7,293 bases of DNA from an uncultured Clostridia bacterium (GTDB lineage: Bacteria > Bacillota > Clostridia > Christensenellales > UBA1242): contig CAMLUY010000051.1 in NCBI GenBank assembly GCA_946487985.1, forward strand, positions 1 through 7,293. Reading direction: 5' to 3'. Shown here piece by piece: positions 1 through 5,930 of this stretch. A program made the position numbers and the translations under genes. Position 1 is the first letter of the stretch. Each line of letters begins with the position of its first letter. The notes beneath the pieces are model-generated. The model had not been told where the DNA came from, ran no database searches, and saw only the letters and a list, made by a program, of their open reading frames with translations.

Positions 1-18
1 TAAATTAAGGGGGAAATA

Positions 19-1803
19 ATGAAAAATCGCAGCGAAATAGATGAAAAATACAAATGGGATTTATCTCCACTTTGCAAAAATAGCCAAGAATTTTATGAAA
101 AACTTGATAAAATTAAGCAATATTTGCCCAAATTTAAAGAATTTGAAGGTAAATTGAATAATAAAAGCGATATTTACAATTATTTAATGCTTGAAAAAGA
201 ATTTGAAGAAAATGTTGGACCAATTTATTTATATTCACACTTAAAAAGCTGCGAAATTCTTTCAGATAATGATGCCCAAGAAATGTCAGAAAAAATATCA
301 AATATTTTAAATGATTTTTCTGTCGAAACTTCTTTTGTGGCAAGTGAGTTCAAAAAATTACCTGATGATTTTTTGAGTGACCTTATTCATGATAAAAAGT
401 TTTCAGACTATGACAGATATTTTGAAAACATCATGAAAAGCAAAAAACATATGCTTTCAAAAAAAGAGGAAAAGCTGCTCTCAGGCATGGATTTTCTTTC
501 AGGCTTTTCTTCGGTTATGGAAATGCTGTCCGACGTCGATATGAAGTTCGGTAATATTCATGACTCTCAGGGCAAAAGCTATGAGCTCAATCAGTCGAAC
601 TACTCCAAATTTATGCGCTCGCCTAACCGCAAACTCCGCAAACAGGCAGTGGCAAAAATCAACGGAACTTTTGGCAAATACATCAACACCTTTGCAACAA
701 ACTACATCAGCGAAGTCAAAGCAAACTGCTATTTCGCCAAAATCAGGAAGTTCAAATCTGCGCTTGACAGTGCTCTCTTTGACGAGGAAATCGACGCCGC
801 AATTTATAACAACCTAATCAAATATGTTTCCAAAAATCTTCCTGTACTTTTCGAATACTTCGAAGTGAAAAGAAAATTGCTCGGCCTTGATGAAATGCAC
901 GTCTATGACTGCTCGGCCGATGTCGGCAAAGGTGGTGAAAAGGAGTATACCTTTGACAGTGCAATCGACCTGATCAAAAAGGCAGTTGCGCCGCTTGGCG
1001 AGGAATATGTCGGCCTTGTTGAACAGGCACGCAAACAGCGCTGGATTGACGTTTTCCCGAACAAGGACAAAAGTTCAGGTGCTTTCTCAACAGGAGTGTA
1101 CAATTCATATCCGTATGTGCTTACAAATTTTGAGGGCACGCTTGATTCTGTTTTCACACTTGCTCATGAGCTTGGCCACTCAATGCACACATATTTTTCC
1201 AACAAAAGCCAACCGATGTCAAAATCTGAATATACCATCTTTCTTGCCGAAATTGCATCAACAACAAATGAAATGCTGCTGCTCGGCTATCTTTTAAAGC
1301 ACTCAAAAGATAAGGACGAAAAAATATATCTGTATAACAAGCTTTTTGACAGCGTGAAATCAACAATTTTCAGGCAAACAATGTTTTCTGAATTCGAGGA
1401 AAAAGTGCACAAGCTTCACCAAGAAGGACAGCCGCTGACCAAAGACAGACTTTGCGGCATCTACTATGTGCTCAACAAAAAATATTTCGGTACTGTGAAC
1501 CTAATTCCAGAAATCAAATATGAGTGGGCACGCATACCACATTTTTTCAGAGCGTTTTACGTGTACAAATATGCTACTGGCGAAATTTGCGCAATTCATT
1601 TTGCAAACAGTCTGCTTTCCAATGACAACACGGCTGCTGAAAAGTACTTAAAATTTCTTTCCGCAGGTTCAAGCATGCCGCCAAACGAGATCTTGGAAAC
1701 TGCCGGCTGCGACCTTACAAACTCAGCTACTTTTGATTCGTGTTTTGACTATCTCAAATCAATGCTCGACGAGTGGAAGAAACTCATCGAAGATAAAAAA
1801 TAA
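19..1803 (+). CDS. pepF: Oligoendopeptidase F, M3-family zinc metallopeptidase
   Basis: This is a complete 594-aa cytoplasmic oligopeptidase, the usual length for PepF, which hydrolyses short peptides and contributes to peptide turnover. The zinc site is visible: HELGH at residues 383-387 (two zinc-binding histidines and the catalytic Glu384), and a third ligand Glu411 in the AEIAST segment 24 residues later, as expected for M3 peptidases. The stretch before the zinc site (GAFSTGVY, NFEGT) and the late IPHFF...FYVYKYATG block (506-521, with His508, Tyr514 and Tyr516) are typical PepF substrate-binding elements. There is no signal peptide or membrane segment. The ATG follows an AAGGGGG ribosome binding site with a 5-nt spacer, so the start is secure. 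The first 150 codons are far more AT-rich than the rest (see findings), but the frame and the N-terminal helical domain look intact. The gene converges on the metallohydrolase gene at 1867. Confidence 0.95.
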   Translation: MKNRSEIDEKYKWDLSPLCKNSQEFYEKLDKIKQYLPKFKEFEGKLNNKSDIYNYLMLEKEFEENVGPIYLYSHLKSCEILSDNDAQEMSEKISNILNDFSVETSFVASEFKKLPDDFLSDLIHDKKFSDYDRYFENIMKSKKHMLSKKEEKLLSGMDFLSGFSSVMEMLSDVDMKFGNIHDSQGKSYELNQSNYSKFMRSPNRKLRKQAVAKINGTFGKYINTFATNYISEVKANCYFAKIRKFKSALDSALFDEEIDAAIYNNLIKYVSKNLPVLFEYFEVKRKLLGLDEMHVYDCSADVGKGGEKEYTFDSAIDLIKKAVAPLGEEYVGLVEQARKQRWIDVFPNKDKSSGAFSTGVYNSYPYVLTNFEGTLDSVFTLAHELGHSMHTYFSNKSQPMSKSEYTIFLAEIASTTNEMLLLGYLLKHSKDKDEKIYLYNKLFDSVKSTIFRQTMFSEFEEKVHKLHQEGQPLTKDRLCGIYYVLNKKYFGTVNLIPEIKYEWARIPHFFRAFYVYKYATGEICAIHFANSLLSNDNTAAEKYLKFLSAGSSMPPNEILETAGCDLTNSATFDSCFDYLKSMLDEWKKLIEDKK

Positions 1804-1815
1804 CCAAAAAATATC

Positions 1816-1854
1816 AAAAAAAAGCACAAAATTTAATTGTTTTTGTGCTTTTTT
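1816..1854. terminator. Bidirectional intrinsic terminator between pepF and the convergent metallohydrolase
   Basis: An A-run plus GCACAAAA arm (1816-1831) is complementary to a TTTTTGTGC plus T-run arm (1840-1854), with a loop of about 8 nt. Because the stem is flanked by A's on one side and T's on the other, it reads as a hairpin followed by a U-tract from either strand. It begins 13 nt after the pepF stop and 13 nt past the end of the minus-strand operon, the expected place for a shared terminator. Confidence 0.85.
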
Positions 1855-1866
1855 CATATAAAAATG

Positions 1867-2571
1867 TTAAATATAGATTACTTGTCCCTGTTCGGCAATA
1901 TCAATTCTGTCTTTCGCAAGGTCTTTTGAAAGATAGTTTGTGTGCACCGCCCAAAACTTTACTGACGGGCAATCCTTTTGCAGCTGCAATACTTCGCCGA
2001 CTGAAAGGTGCTTTAAGTTTATATCGACTGATGAGGTGTCAATAAAAACAGTTTGGCAGTTTTTCAAAATTTTCAACACATTATTGCACATGCAAGTGTC
2101 GCCAGTAAAGCCGACCTTACTTTTCCCGTCACTAACAACATATCCGTACGCGTCCGTAATATAGTGCGACATTGAATAGCACTTGATTTTATATCCCTCA
2201 AATTCAACAGTCTTGCCATTCTCAGCAGTGATAAAGGTCACATTATCATTCACATAGCCTTCCATGAATCCAACATAAATGCAATTAAAAATAGTGATCA
2301 GTCTTTCCTTGCAGCCTTTTGGTGCAATGACCGTAAGCTTTTTGTTTTCAAAATTGTTCTTGAACAGGTCAATAAGAAGGTGAAAATCCATAAAATGGTC
2401 GCTGTGAAAATGCGAAATAATCAAACAGTCAATCTTTGATAAATCGTAATTGTGCAGCAGCGTTTTAAAAGACCCCTGCGGTATATCAAACATAATCTTT
2501 TCATCAATAATGAAGCTTGTTGAAAGCTCTTTTGTCCATGTGCACATTGCACCAACTACGTCAATTTTCAT
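1867..2571 (-). CDS. Metallo-beta-lactamase-fold hydrolase, RNase Z/phosphodiesterase-like
   Basis: A 234-aa cytoplasmic protein with the full metal-ligand set of the RNase Z-like branch of the metallo-beta-lactamase fold: HFHSDH at residues 54-59 (HxHxDH), His136 in the MSHY segment, Asp158 in FTGDT, His188 in a KHLS segment, and His210 in the AVHTN segment. This arrangement is known from tRNase Z and related phosphodiesterases. At 234 residues it is shorter than classical RNase Z (about 300), and there is little room between the HxHxDH motif and His136 for the tRNA-binding exosite arm. A tRNA 3'-processing role is therefore not assured; a small-molecule or nucleotide phosphodiesterase is equally plausible. 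The ATG has an AGAGAGG site with a 5-nt spacer at 2577-2583. It lies only 17 nt downstream of the glycosyltransferase stop, so the two are probably co-transcribed. The fold is confident; the substrate is unknown. Confidence 0.88.
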   Translation of the reverse strand: MKIDVVGAMCTWTKELSTSFIIDEKIMFDIPQGSFKTLLHNYDLSKIDCLIISHFHSDHFMDFHLLIDLFKNNFENKKLTVIAPKGCKERLITIFNCIYVGFMEGYVNDNVTFITAENGKTVEFEGYKIKCYSMSHYITDAYGYVVSDGKSKVGFTGDTCMCNNVLKILKNCQTVFIDTSSVDINLKHLSVGEVLQLQKDCPSVKFWAVHTNYLSKDLAKDRIDIAEQGQVIYI

Positions 2572-2588
2572 ATGTTCCTCTCTTGCTA

Positions 2589-3728
2589 TTATTTTAATCG
2601 GTTTTCAAGAACCTGTAAAAACATTTGCTCCATCTGCGCCATGCAATCGTCTTGCTCGAAATTTTTGCTGAAATTAAGATACTTCTTTCGGCATTCAGCC
2701 TTTTCCTCCGGGTGGTCAATCCAAAAATCGATCTTTTTTGCCAGATCTGCGGCATTTTCATTCTCGAACAGATTGTTTTCGGTCAAAGCAAAGTTCTTTG
2801 TTGCGCTTCGCTCAGAGTCTGATACAACAGGCACTAGCCCGCACGCAATCGCTTCAAGGCAGGCAATGCCTTCAAGCTCGGCTTTGGCAGGGTGACAATA
2901 CAGGTCAGACCAGTTCAAAACTTGCACAAGCTCGTCGCGCGCAAAATACCGAAACTCGGGCGGATTTTTGAGCGACCTTGCCTGGCGCTTCAATTTTTCA
3001 AGCAGTGGCCCTTGCCCTGCAAAAATAAGCTGCAAATCATCGCTGCGCTTTGACAATTTCGCCGCCTCAATAAGCACTGAATGAGCTTTTTCTTTACAAA
3101 GCCTGCCAATCGACAAAATTACAAACTTGCCTTTGTACTCATCTGGCTTTTTGCTTTTCAAAACAGTCATGCTTTTATTTACGCCATTGCTGATGACAAC
3201 GCCTTTTGTCTGCCCGACTACATTTTCAAAATCATCGCGAATAAACTGAGTCGGGTAGTGTATAGCATCAGTATGCTGATACAAATGCTCATAAAACATC
3301 TTGTAAATTGCTCTGTTTGCAAACCCGAAATTCATAAGTCCCAAGTGGCTTGAAATAAGCTCTGCCTGACAGTGAAAGCCAGCCGTGACAGGCTTGCCCA
3401 ATTTTTTGGCAATCTTGCAAGCTTGCACGCCCATGTGAAATGGCACCATGACATGCACAATGTCGCAGCTTTTTACCACATGCGCGAGCTGTTTTTTGTC
3501 TTGAATTGGCAGCGATACTCCATTGCGCTTGACAATTCTGTTCAATGGCCCAAGATTAAGCTTGTCCAGTACGACAAAGCCTTCACAGTTTTCACTGTGG
3601 TCAAAGTCGCAGCAAACAACCACAACTTCGTGCCCTTTCGCTCGCATAGCATTGATCAGATTGTACGACGCCACTGTTGTGCCATTGTTTTTCTTGCCAA
3701 GTATATCACAAATTATTGCAATTTTCAT
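2589..3728 (-). CDS. Family 4 glycosyltransferase (GT-B fold)
   Basis: A 379-aa protein with GT4 features in order. An N-terminal acceptor domain opens with MKIAIICD and a glycine-containing loop (NNGTTVASY, residues 14-22). A C-terminal nucleotide-sugar domain holds SIGRLCKEK (206-214), FAGQGP (236-241) and the EX7E element Glu284-Glu292 followed by AIACGLVPVVSD. It transfers a sugar from an activated donor. The closest known types by overall look are diacylglycerol glucosyltransferases and other lipid or surface-polymer GT4 enzymes, so a membrane-surface glycolipid acceptor is an inference. The frame stays open upstream to a TTG at 3842, but I chose the ATG at 3726-3728: it is preceded by GGGG with a 5-nt spacer, it starts directly at the conserved first beta strand, and the TTG lies next to a TATAAT promoter element. 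It heads a likely operon with the metallohydrolase gene. Confidence 0.9.
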   Translation of the reverse strand: MKIAIICDILGKKNNGTTVASYNLINAMRAKGHEVVVVCCDFDHSENCEGFVVLDKLNLGPLNRIVKRNGVSLPIQDKKQLAHVVKSCDIVHVMVPFHMGVQACKIAKKLGKPVTAGFHCQAELISSHLGLMNFGFANRAIYKMFYEHLYQHTDAIHYPTQFIRDDFENVVGQTKGVVISNGVNKSMTVLKSKKPDEYKGKFVILSIGRLCKEKAHSVLIEAAKLSKRSDDLQLIFAGQGPLLEKLKRQARSLKNPPEFRYFARDELVQVLNWSDLYCHPAKAELEGIACLEAIACGLVPVVSDSERSATKNFALTENNLFENENAADLAKKIDFWIDHPEEKAECRKKYLNFSKNFEQDDCMAQMEQMFLQVLENRLK

Positions 3729-3733
3729 TTTTA

Positions 3734-3737
3734 CCCC
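3734..3737 (-). promoter_or_regulatory. Ribosome binding site deciding the glycosyltransferase start
   Basis: On the minus strand GGGG sits 5 nt before the ATG at 3728-3726. It supports the internal ATG over the open-frame TTG at 3842-3840, which has no comparable site at proper spacing. Confidence 0.55.
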
Positions 3738-3833
3738 AAAAAAGTATTTTTCAGGCAGAAAATCGCTTTGAAGCAAAATTCTTGACAAGGCAACCACAAC
3801 TTTTTTACCGTTCGCGCTTTTGCCAACATTGAT

Positions 3834-3862
3834 ATTATACAAGATTTTCCTCTATTTTTAAA
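3834..3862 (-). promoter_or_regulatory. Candidate promoter for the glycosyltransferase-metallohydrolase operon
   Basis: Reading the minus strand, a perfect TATAAT (3839-3834) is preceded after 17 nt by TTTAAA (3862-3857), which matches the -35 consensus at 4 of 6 positions. Transcription would start near 3826, leaving a leader of about 100 nt before the ATG at 3728. A perfect TTGACA lies further upstream (3893-3888) but is about 49 nt from this TATAAT. Its own -10 would be a weaker GAAAAT after 16 nt, so it may be a second promoter or chance. Confidence 0.45.
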
Positions 3863-3922
3863 GTGATTTTCGCCCTTTAAACTATTTTGTCAAATAAAAT
3901 TGATTTTTATTAAACTTTTGTA

Positions 3923-3951
3923 TTGATTTTGGTAAATAAAAATGATATCAT
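3923..3951 (+). promoter_or_regulatory. Candidate sigma-A promoter for the 476-aa/124-aa gene pair
   Basis: TTGATT (3923-3928) and TATCAT (3946-3951) are separated by exactly 17 nt, with an AT-rich spacer and surroundings. The -35 matches TTGACA at 4 of 6 positions and the -10 matches TATAAT at 5 of 6. Transcription would begin near 3958, about 30 nt before the ATG at 3989. This placement excludes the upstream in-frame TTG at 3923 and ATG at 3950 as translation starts. Confidence 0.6.
3942..3951. repeat. Perfect palindrome ATGATATCAT over the -10 element
   Basis: The ten bases read identically on both strands and contain the whole candidate -10 hexamer TATCAT. A dimeric repressor bound here would block the promoter, so it is a possible operator. 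It is short enough to arise by chance in AT-rich DNA, so the operator role is only an inference. Confidence 0.35.
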
Positions 3952-3980
3952 GTTAATAAGAATTGTATTAAAAAGTCAGA

Positions 3981-3985
3981 GGGGG
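3981..3985 (+). promoter_or_regulatory. Ribosome binding site deciding the 476-aa start, unusually close to the ATG
   Basis: GGGGG is embedded in an AGAGGGGGAG purine run and lies only 3 nt before the ATG at 3989-3991. The spacing is tighter than usual, but this is the only strong site near any in-frame start, and the upstream candidates fall inside the promoter. Confidence 0.6.
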
Positions 3986-3988
3986 AGT

Positions 3989-5419
3989 ATGGGATATAAC
4001 GGCGCACCACACAATAAAAATTCAATTGGTAAAAAACGGGATTATCATAGCAATAAAACCTCCCGCAAGCTTCACGCTGTGACAGAGGAGTTTCTCACAA
4101 AACATGGTCCGTTGGCTTTTTACAGACTTTGCAAAGACTTGTCAAAAATCAACATTAAGAATACGAAATTCAACTTAAAAATGGCAATAGTCGACAACGT
4201 CCAAGGAGAATACCCATTGGCTGACAGTCAAAGCATTTACATGCCGACTTCAGAAAAATCAACGCAGATCAAAAACCTATCCGTTGAAGACTTCCTCGCT
4301 CGTGAGTGGCAGTACCGACCTTTTATTCTTTGCGAGCTTGACTATCTGCTCCTGCGAAGCGCAGAAAAGTTCCCAATACACATTGAGGCATACGATTACA
4401 CACAGCCTATTTACAAATTCAAAAACAATATCAACTTCCAAAAAGAAATCCAAAACCGCAGAAACAGTGTCATCAACTCCAATGATATACAGTTTTTTAT
4501 CAGTAGAGGGGAGAAAATACTTTTTTCAAGAGTAACACACCTTGCGTTTTCGCCAGTGAATTACAAACTGATCGAGGAGTTTAAAAACAGCCTTCCTGAA
4601 AATTCTGACGATATCGATAAAATAGCCTTTCATCCAGCGCTTTACGACAGAGCACTTTCAATTTCTTCATATGTCCTGCTTGAAGGCAACCCTAAAAAGG
4701 CCCACTTGTATTTGCGTTATGACAGCTCGGAATATCCACATCATAACATTTTTGTGCACCCAGACAAACGCGAAGAGGTCTTTGGCTATGATGTTGGAAG
4801 TCCGCACTTTCACTTTCAGAACGCTGATGACAACCTTATTTGCCTAAAAAAGAACCTTGGCAACGGCCGCAAAAGCTCTTGGTCGACGGGAAGGTGCAAT
4901 GCAATCGACTGCAAAAGATTGATTGCCTACCTCGCTGCGCTTGACAATATGACAAAGGAAGAGCTTGATGAACAAAATGCTGCAAAATTACACTATAATA
5001 TGCCATTTCTTCAAGCGAAATTGTCGCGCAAAGAATATCTTTTGCCATCGGCTCAAAAGATATTTGGCTCATATGTTCAACAGTCGCCAGAAGATGCCGA
5101 CAGAATTGCTGCACTTGTTGAAGAGTTTGAAAGTCAAGACTTTCAAAATCCTTCAAAAGGTCAGTTCAGGAACCTAATATCCAATCTTCAACTTTTGCAG
5201 TTCTTTCACGACAAGCGTGTTCAAACAACAGATTTGTCAATGCTTGAAGTGCTCAACAATATAGAAATCCACACAGCAGAAGGGGTGTTCAGCGCTATTG
5301 ACAATTGCCGTGAATTGCAAGTATGCAAACAAAAATGCTATGCAATGCCAGGCGACTATCTTTGTCAAGACCAAAAATGCGGACAAAGTTCGGAAGAGGT
5401 GTGCAATGAAAGCTATTGA
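3989..5419 (+). CDS. Uncharacterised 476-aa protein with a histidine cluster and cysteine-rich tail
   Basis: I do not recognise this protein. It is soluble, with no signal peptide or membrane helix. The first 30 residues are basic and probably disordered (repeated Lys/Arg, Asn, His). The middle is mixed alpha/beta. The most striking part is residues 243-276: RYDSSEYPHH, then VHPD, then SPHFHF, placing His251, 252, 257, 273 and 275 close together, a possible metal-binding or catalytic site. Residues 320-425 look mostly helical. The last 40 residues hold six cysteines (440, 446, 450, 459, 464, 472), spaced like a small zinc-binding or disulphide region. The stop overlaps the next gene by 14 nt, so the two products are likely made together. 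The ATG was chosen from the ribosome binding site and promoter positions; starts at 3923 or 3950 would add 22 or 13 residues. A toxin or effector role is possible from context only. Confidence 0.85.
   Translation: MGYNGAPHNKNSIGKKRDYHSNKTSRKLHAVTEEFLTKHGPLAFYRLCKDLSKINIKNTKFNLKMAIVDNVQGEYPLADSQSIYMPTSEKSTQIKNLSVEDFLAREWQYRPFILCELDYLLLRSAEKFPIHIEAYDYTQPIYKFKNNINFQKEIQNRRNSVINSNDIQFFISRGEKILFSRVTHLAFSPVNYKLIEEFKNSLPENSDDIDKIAFHPALYDRALSISSYVLLEGNPKKAHLYLRYDSSEYPHHNIFVHPDKREEVFGYDVGSPHFHFQNADDNLICLKKNLGNGRKSSWSTGRCNAIDCKRLIAYLAALDNMTKEELDEQNAAKLHYNMPFLQAKLSRKEYLLPSAQKIFGSYVQQSPEDADRIAALVEEFESQDFQNPSKGQFRNLISNLQLLQFFHDKRVQTTDLSMLEVLNNIEIHTAEGVFSAIDNCRELQVCKQKCYAMPGDYLCQDQKCGQSSEEVCNESY
5126..5147. 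repeat. Perfect inverted repeat, 10-bp arms with 2-bp centre, inside the 476-aa gene
   Basis: TTTGAAAGTC (5126-5135) and GACTTTCAAA (5138-5147) are exact reverse complements separated by AA. It lies in coding sequence (around residues 380-386), about 260 nt before the downstream gene. As RNA, a 2-nt loop would force the inner pairs open, leaving roughly a 9-bp hairpin; as DNA, it is a symmetric site for a dimeric protein. Confidence 0.5.
5395..5401 (+). promoter_or_regulatory. Ribosome binding site deciding the 124-aa start
   Basis: AGAGGTG lies inside the end of the 476-aa gene, with GAGG ending 6 nt before the ATG at 5406-5408. It selects this ATG over the in-frame start 108 nt upstream at 5298 (a non-ATG codon), which lacks a comparable site. 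Confidence 0.8.
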
Positions 5420-5780
5420 AAACGCAGTTGAAATCCTAGAAAAAAATAACTTATCAAACAAGTGCAGCAAGGCTGCTCCTTGCAAATATTTCATTTCATC
5501 AGGCCTGTATCTGAATGACGGCTTCACATTGCTGCCAATTTATTTGATTGAAATCAACAGCCGCCTTTACTTTGCCGATTTTGGCATGACTGTTCGGTCA
5601 TTTCAAGACGCTTTTGATGCATCAGACGAAAATACAAGGTCACTTGCAGAAGCCACTCTTGCAAAGCTGGGTACAACACTTGATGAACAAAACCTTAACA
5701 TGGAACTGGATTCTGACATTTTGCAATGTTACAATAATTTTGTCATGTCAATCATGTTTTTGCAAGCGCTTTTCGCGTGA
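5406..5780 (+). CDS. Small 124-aa protein resembling DUF1828, coupled to the 476-aa gene
   Basis: A soluble 124-aa protein. Its pattern matches my memory of DUF1828: a YLNDGFTLLPIYLIE strand pair (residues 35-49), then a strand with a small turn (RLYFADFGMTV, 53-63) at the place of the family's usual LtDdGeT segment. A helix and an 'R..L...L...G..L' stretch (78-92) follow, and a final hydrophobic helix MSIMFLQALF (114-123). DUF1828 proteins are uncharacterised, so no activity can be given. The gene starts 14 nt before the end of the 476-aa gene, with a strong ribosome binding site inside it, giving translational coupling and probably fixed stoichiometry. Small size and a last-in-operon position would suit an immunity, antitoxin or partner subunit, but that is inference. 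Terminator hairpin follows 22 nt later. The gene call is firm; the family call is tentative. Confidence 0.8.
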   Translation: MKAIENAVEILEKNNLSNKCSKAAPCKYFISSGLYLNDGFTLLPIYLIEINSRLYFADFGMTVRSFQDAFDASDENTRSLAEATLAKLGTTLDEQNLNMELDSDILQCYNNFVMSIMFLQALFA

Positions 5781-5801
5781 CAAAATCACAATAGCAATAT
5801 T

Positions 5802-5828
5802 GCGCCTGTTTTTCGGGCGCTTTTTTTT
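5802..5828 (+). terminator. Strong intrinsic terminator after the two-gene unit
   Basis: GCGCCTG (5802-5808) pairs with CGGGCGC (5814-5820) across a TTTTT loop: seven pairs, one of them G-T. Eight T's follow directly (5821-5828). It separates the 124-aa gene from the ABC transporter genes. A small palindrome, GCAATATTGC (5794-5803), abuts it. Confidence 0.93.
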
Positions 5829-5847
5829 GAATTACTGAATTTTCGTT

Positions 5848-5875
5848 TTGTTTTGCAGCATAAAATTGCTATACT
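5848..5875 (+). promoter_or_regulatory. Candidate promoter for the ABC ATPase operon
   Basis: TATACT (5870-5875) is a good -10 with 5 of 6 consensus bases. The best -35 is a weak TTGTTT (5848-5853) at 16 nt. An overlapping TATAAA (5875-5880) is an alternative -10. Transcription would start near 5882, about 50 nt before the ATG at 5931. The terminator just upstream makes a separate promoter here necessary. Confidence 0.45.
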
Positions 5876-5930
5876 ATAAATGCAATAATAAATTCGTTAC
5901 TTTTGCACAACAAACGTCGAAGAGGTAAAC

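Larger units (their letters stand above)
3729..3988. other. AT-rich divergent intergenic region
   Basis: This 260-nt gap separates the minus-strand glycosyltransferase from the plus-strand 476-aa gene. It holds promoter candidates on both strands and a palindrome over the plus-strand -10. It also contains an imperfect direct repeat, TTAAACTATTTTGT at 3877-3890 and TTAAACTTTTGT at 3910-3921. I see no RNA gene, recognisable riboswitch or small coding frame with a ribosome binding site. The part near 3729-3830 would be the glycosyltransferase leader. Confidence 0.6.

Noticed and set aside
3584..3599. CACAGT/ACTGTG hairpin with a 4-nt loop
   Set aside because: Short stem in the middle of the glycosyltransferase coding region without a T-tract; best explained by chance.
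3372..3785. 137-codon plus-strand frame opposite the glycosyltransferase
   Set aside because: Antisense shadow of a well-supported gene, with no ribosome binding site or family resemblance.
3729..3842. N-terminal extension of the glycosyltransferase from a TTG (38 extra residues)
   Set aside because: The TTG abuts the TATAAT promoter element and lacks a ribosome binding site, while the internal ATG starts at the conserved first strand with GGGG upstream.
3923..3988. N-terminal extension of the 476-aa protein from TTG 3923 or ATG 3950
   Set aside because: These codons lie in the -35 and -10 elements of the predicted promoter and would not be transcribed; the GGGGG site points to 3989.
5298..5405. 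Longer form of the 124-aa protein
   Set aside because: It would overlap the preceding gene by over 100 nt from a non-ATG start without a ribosome binding site; the ATG at 5406 has a strong one.
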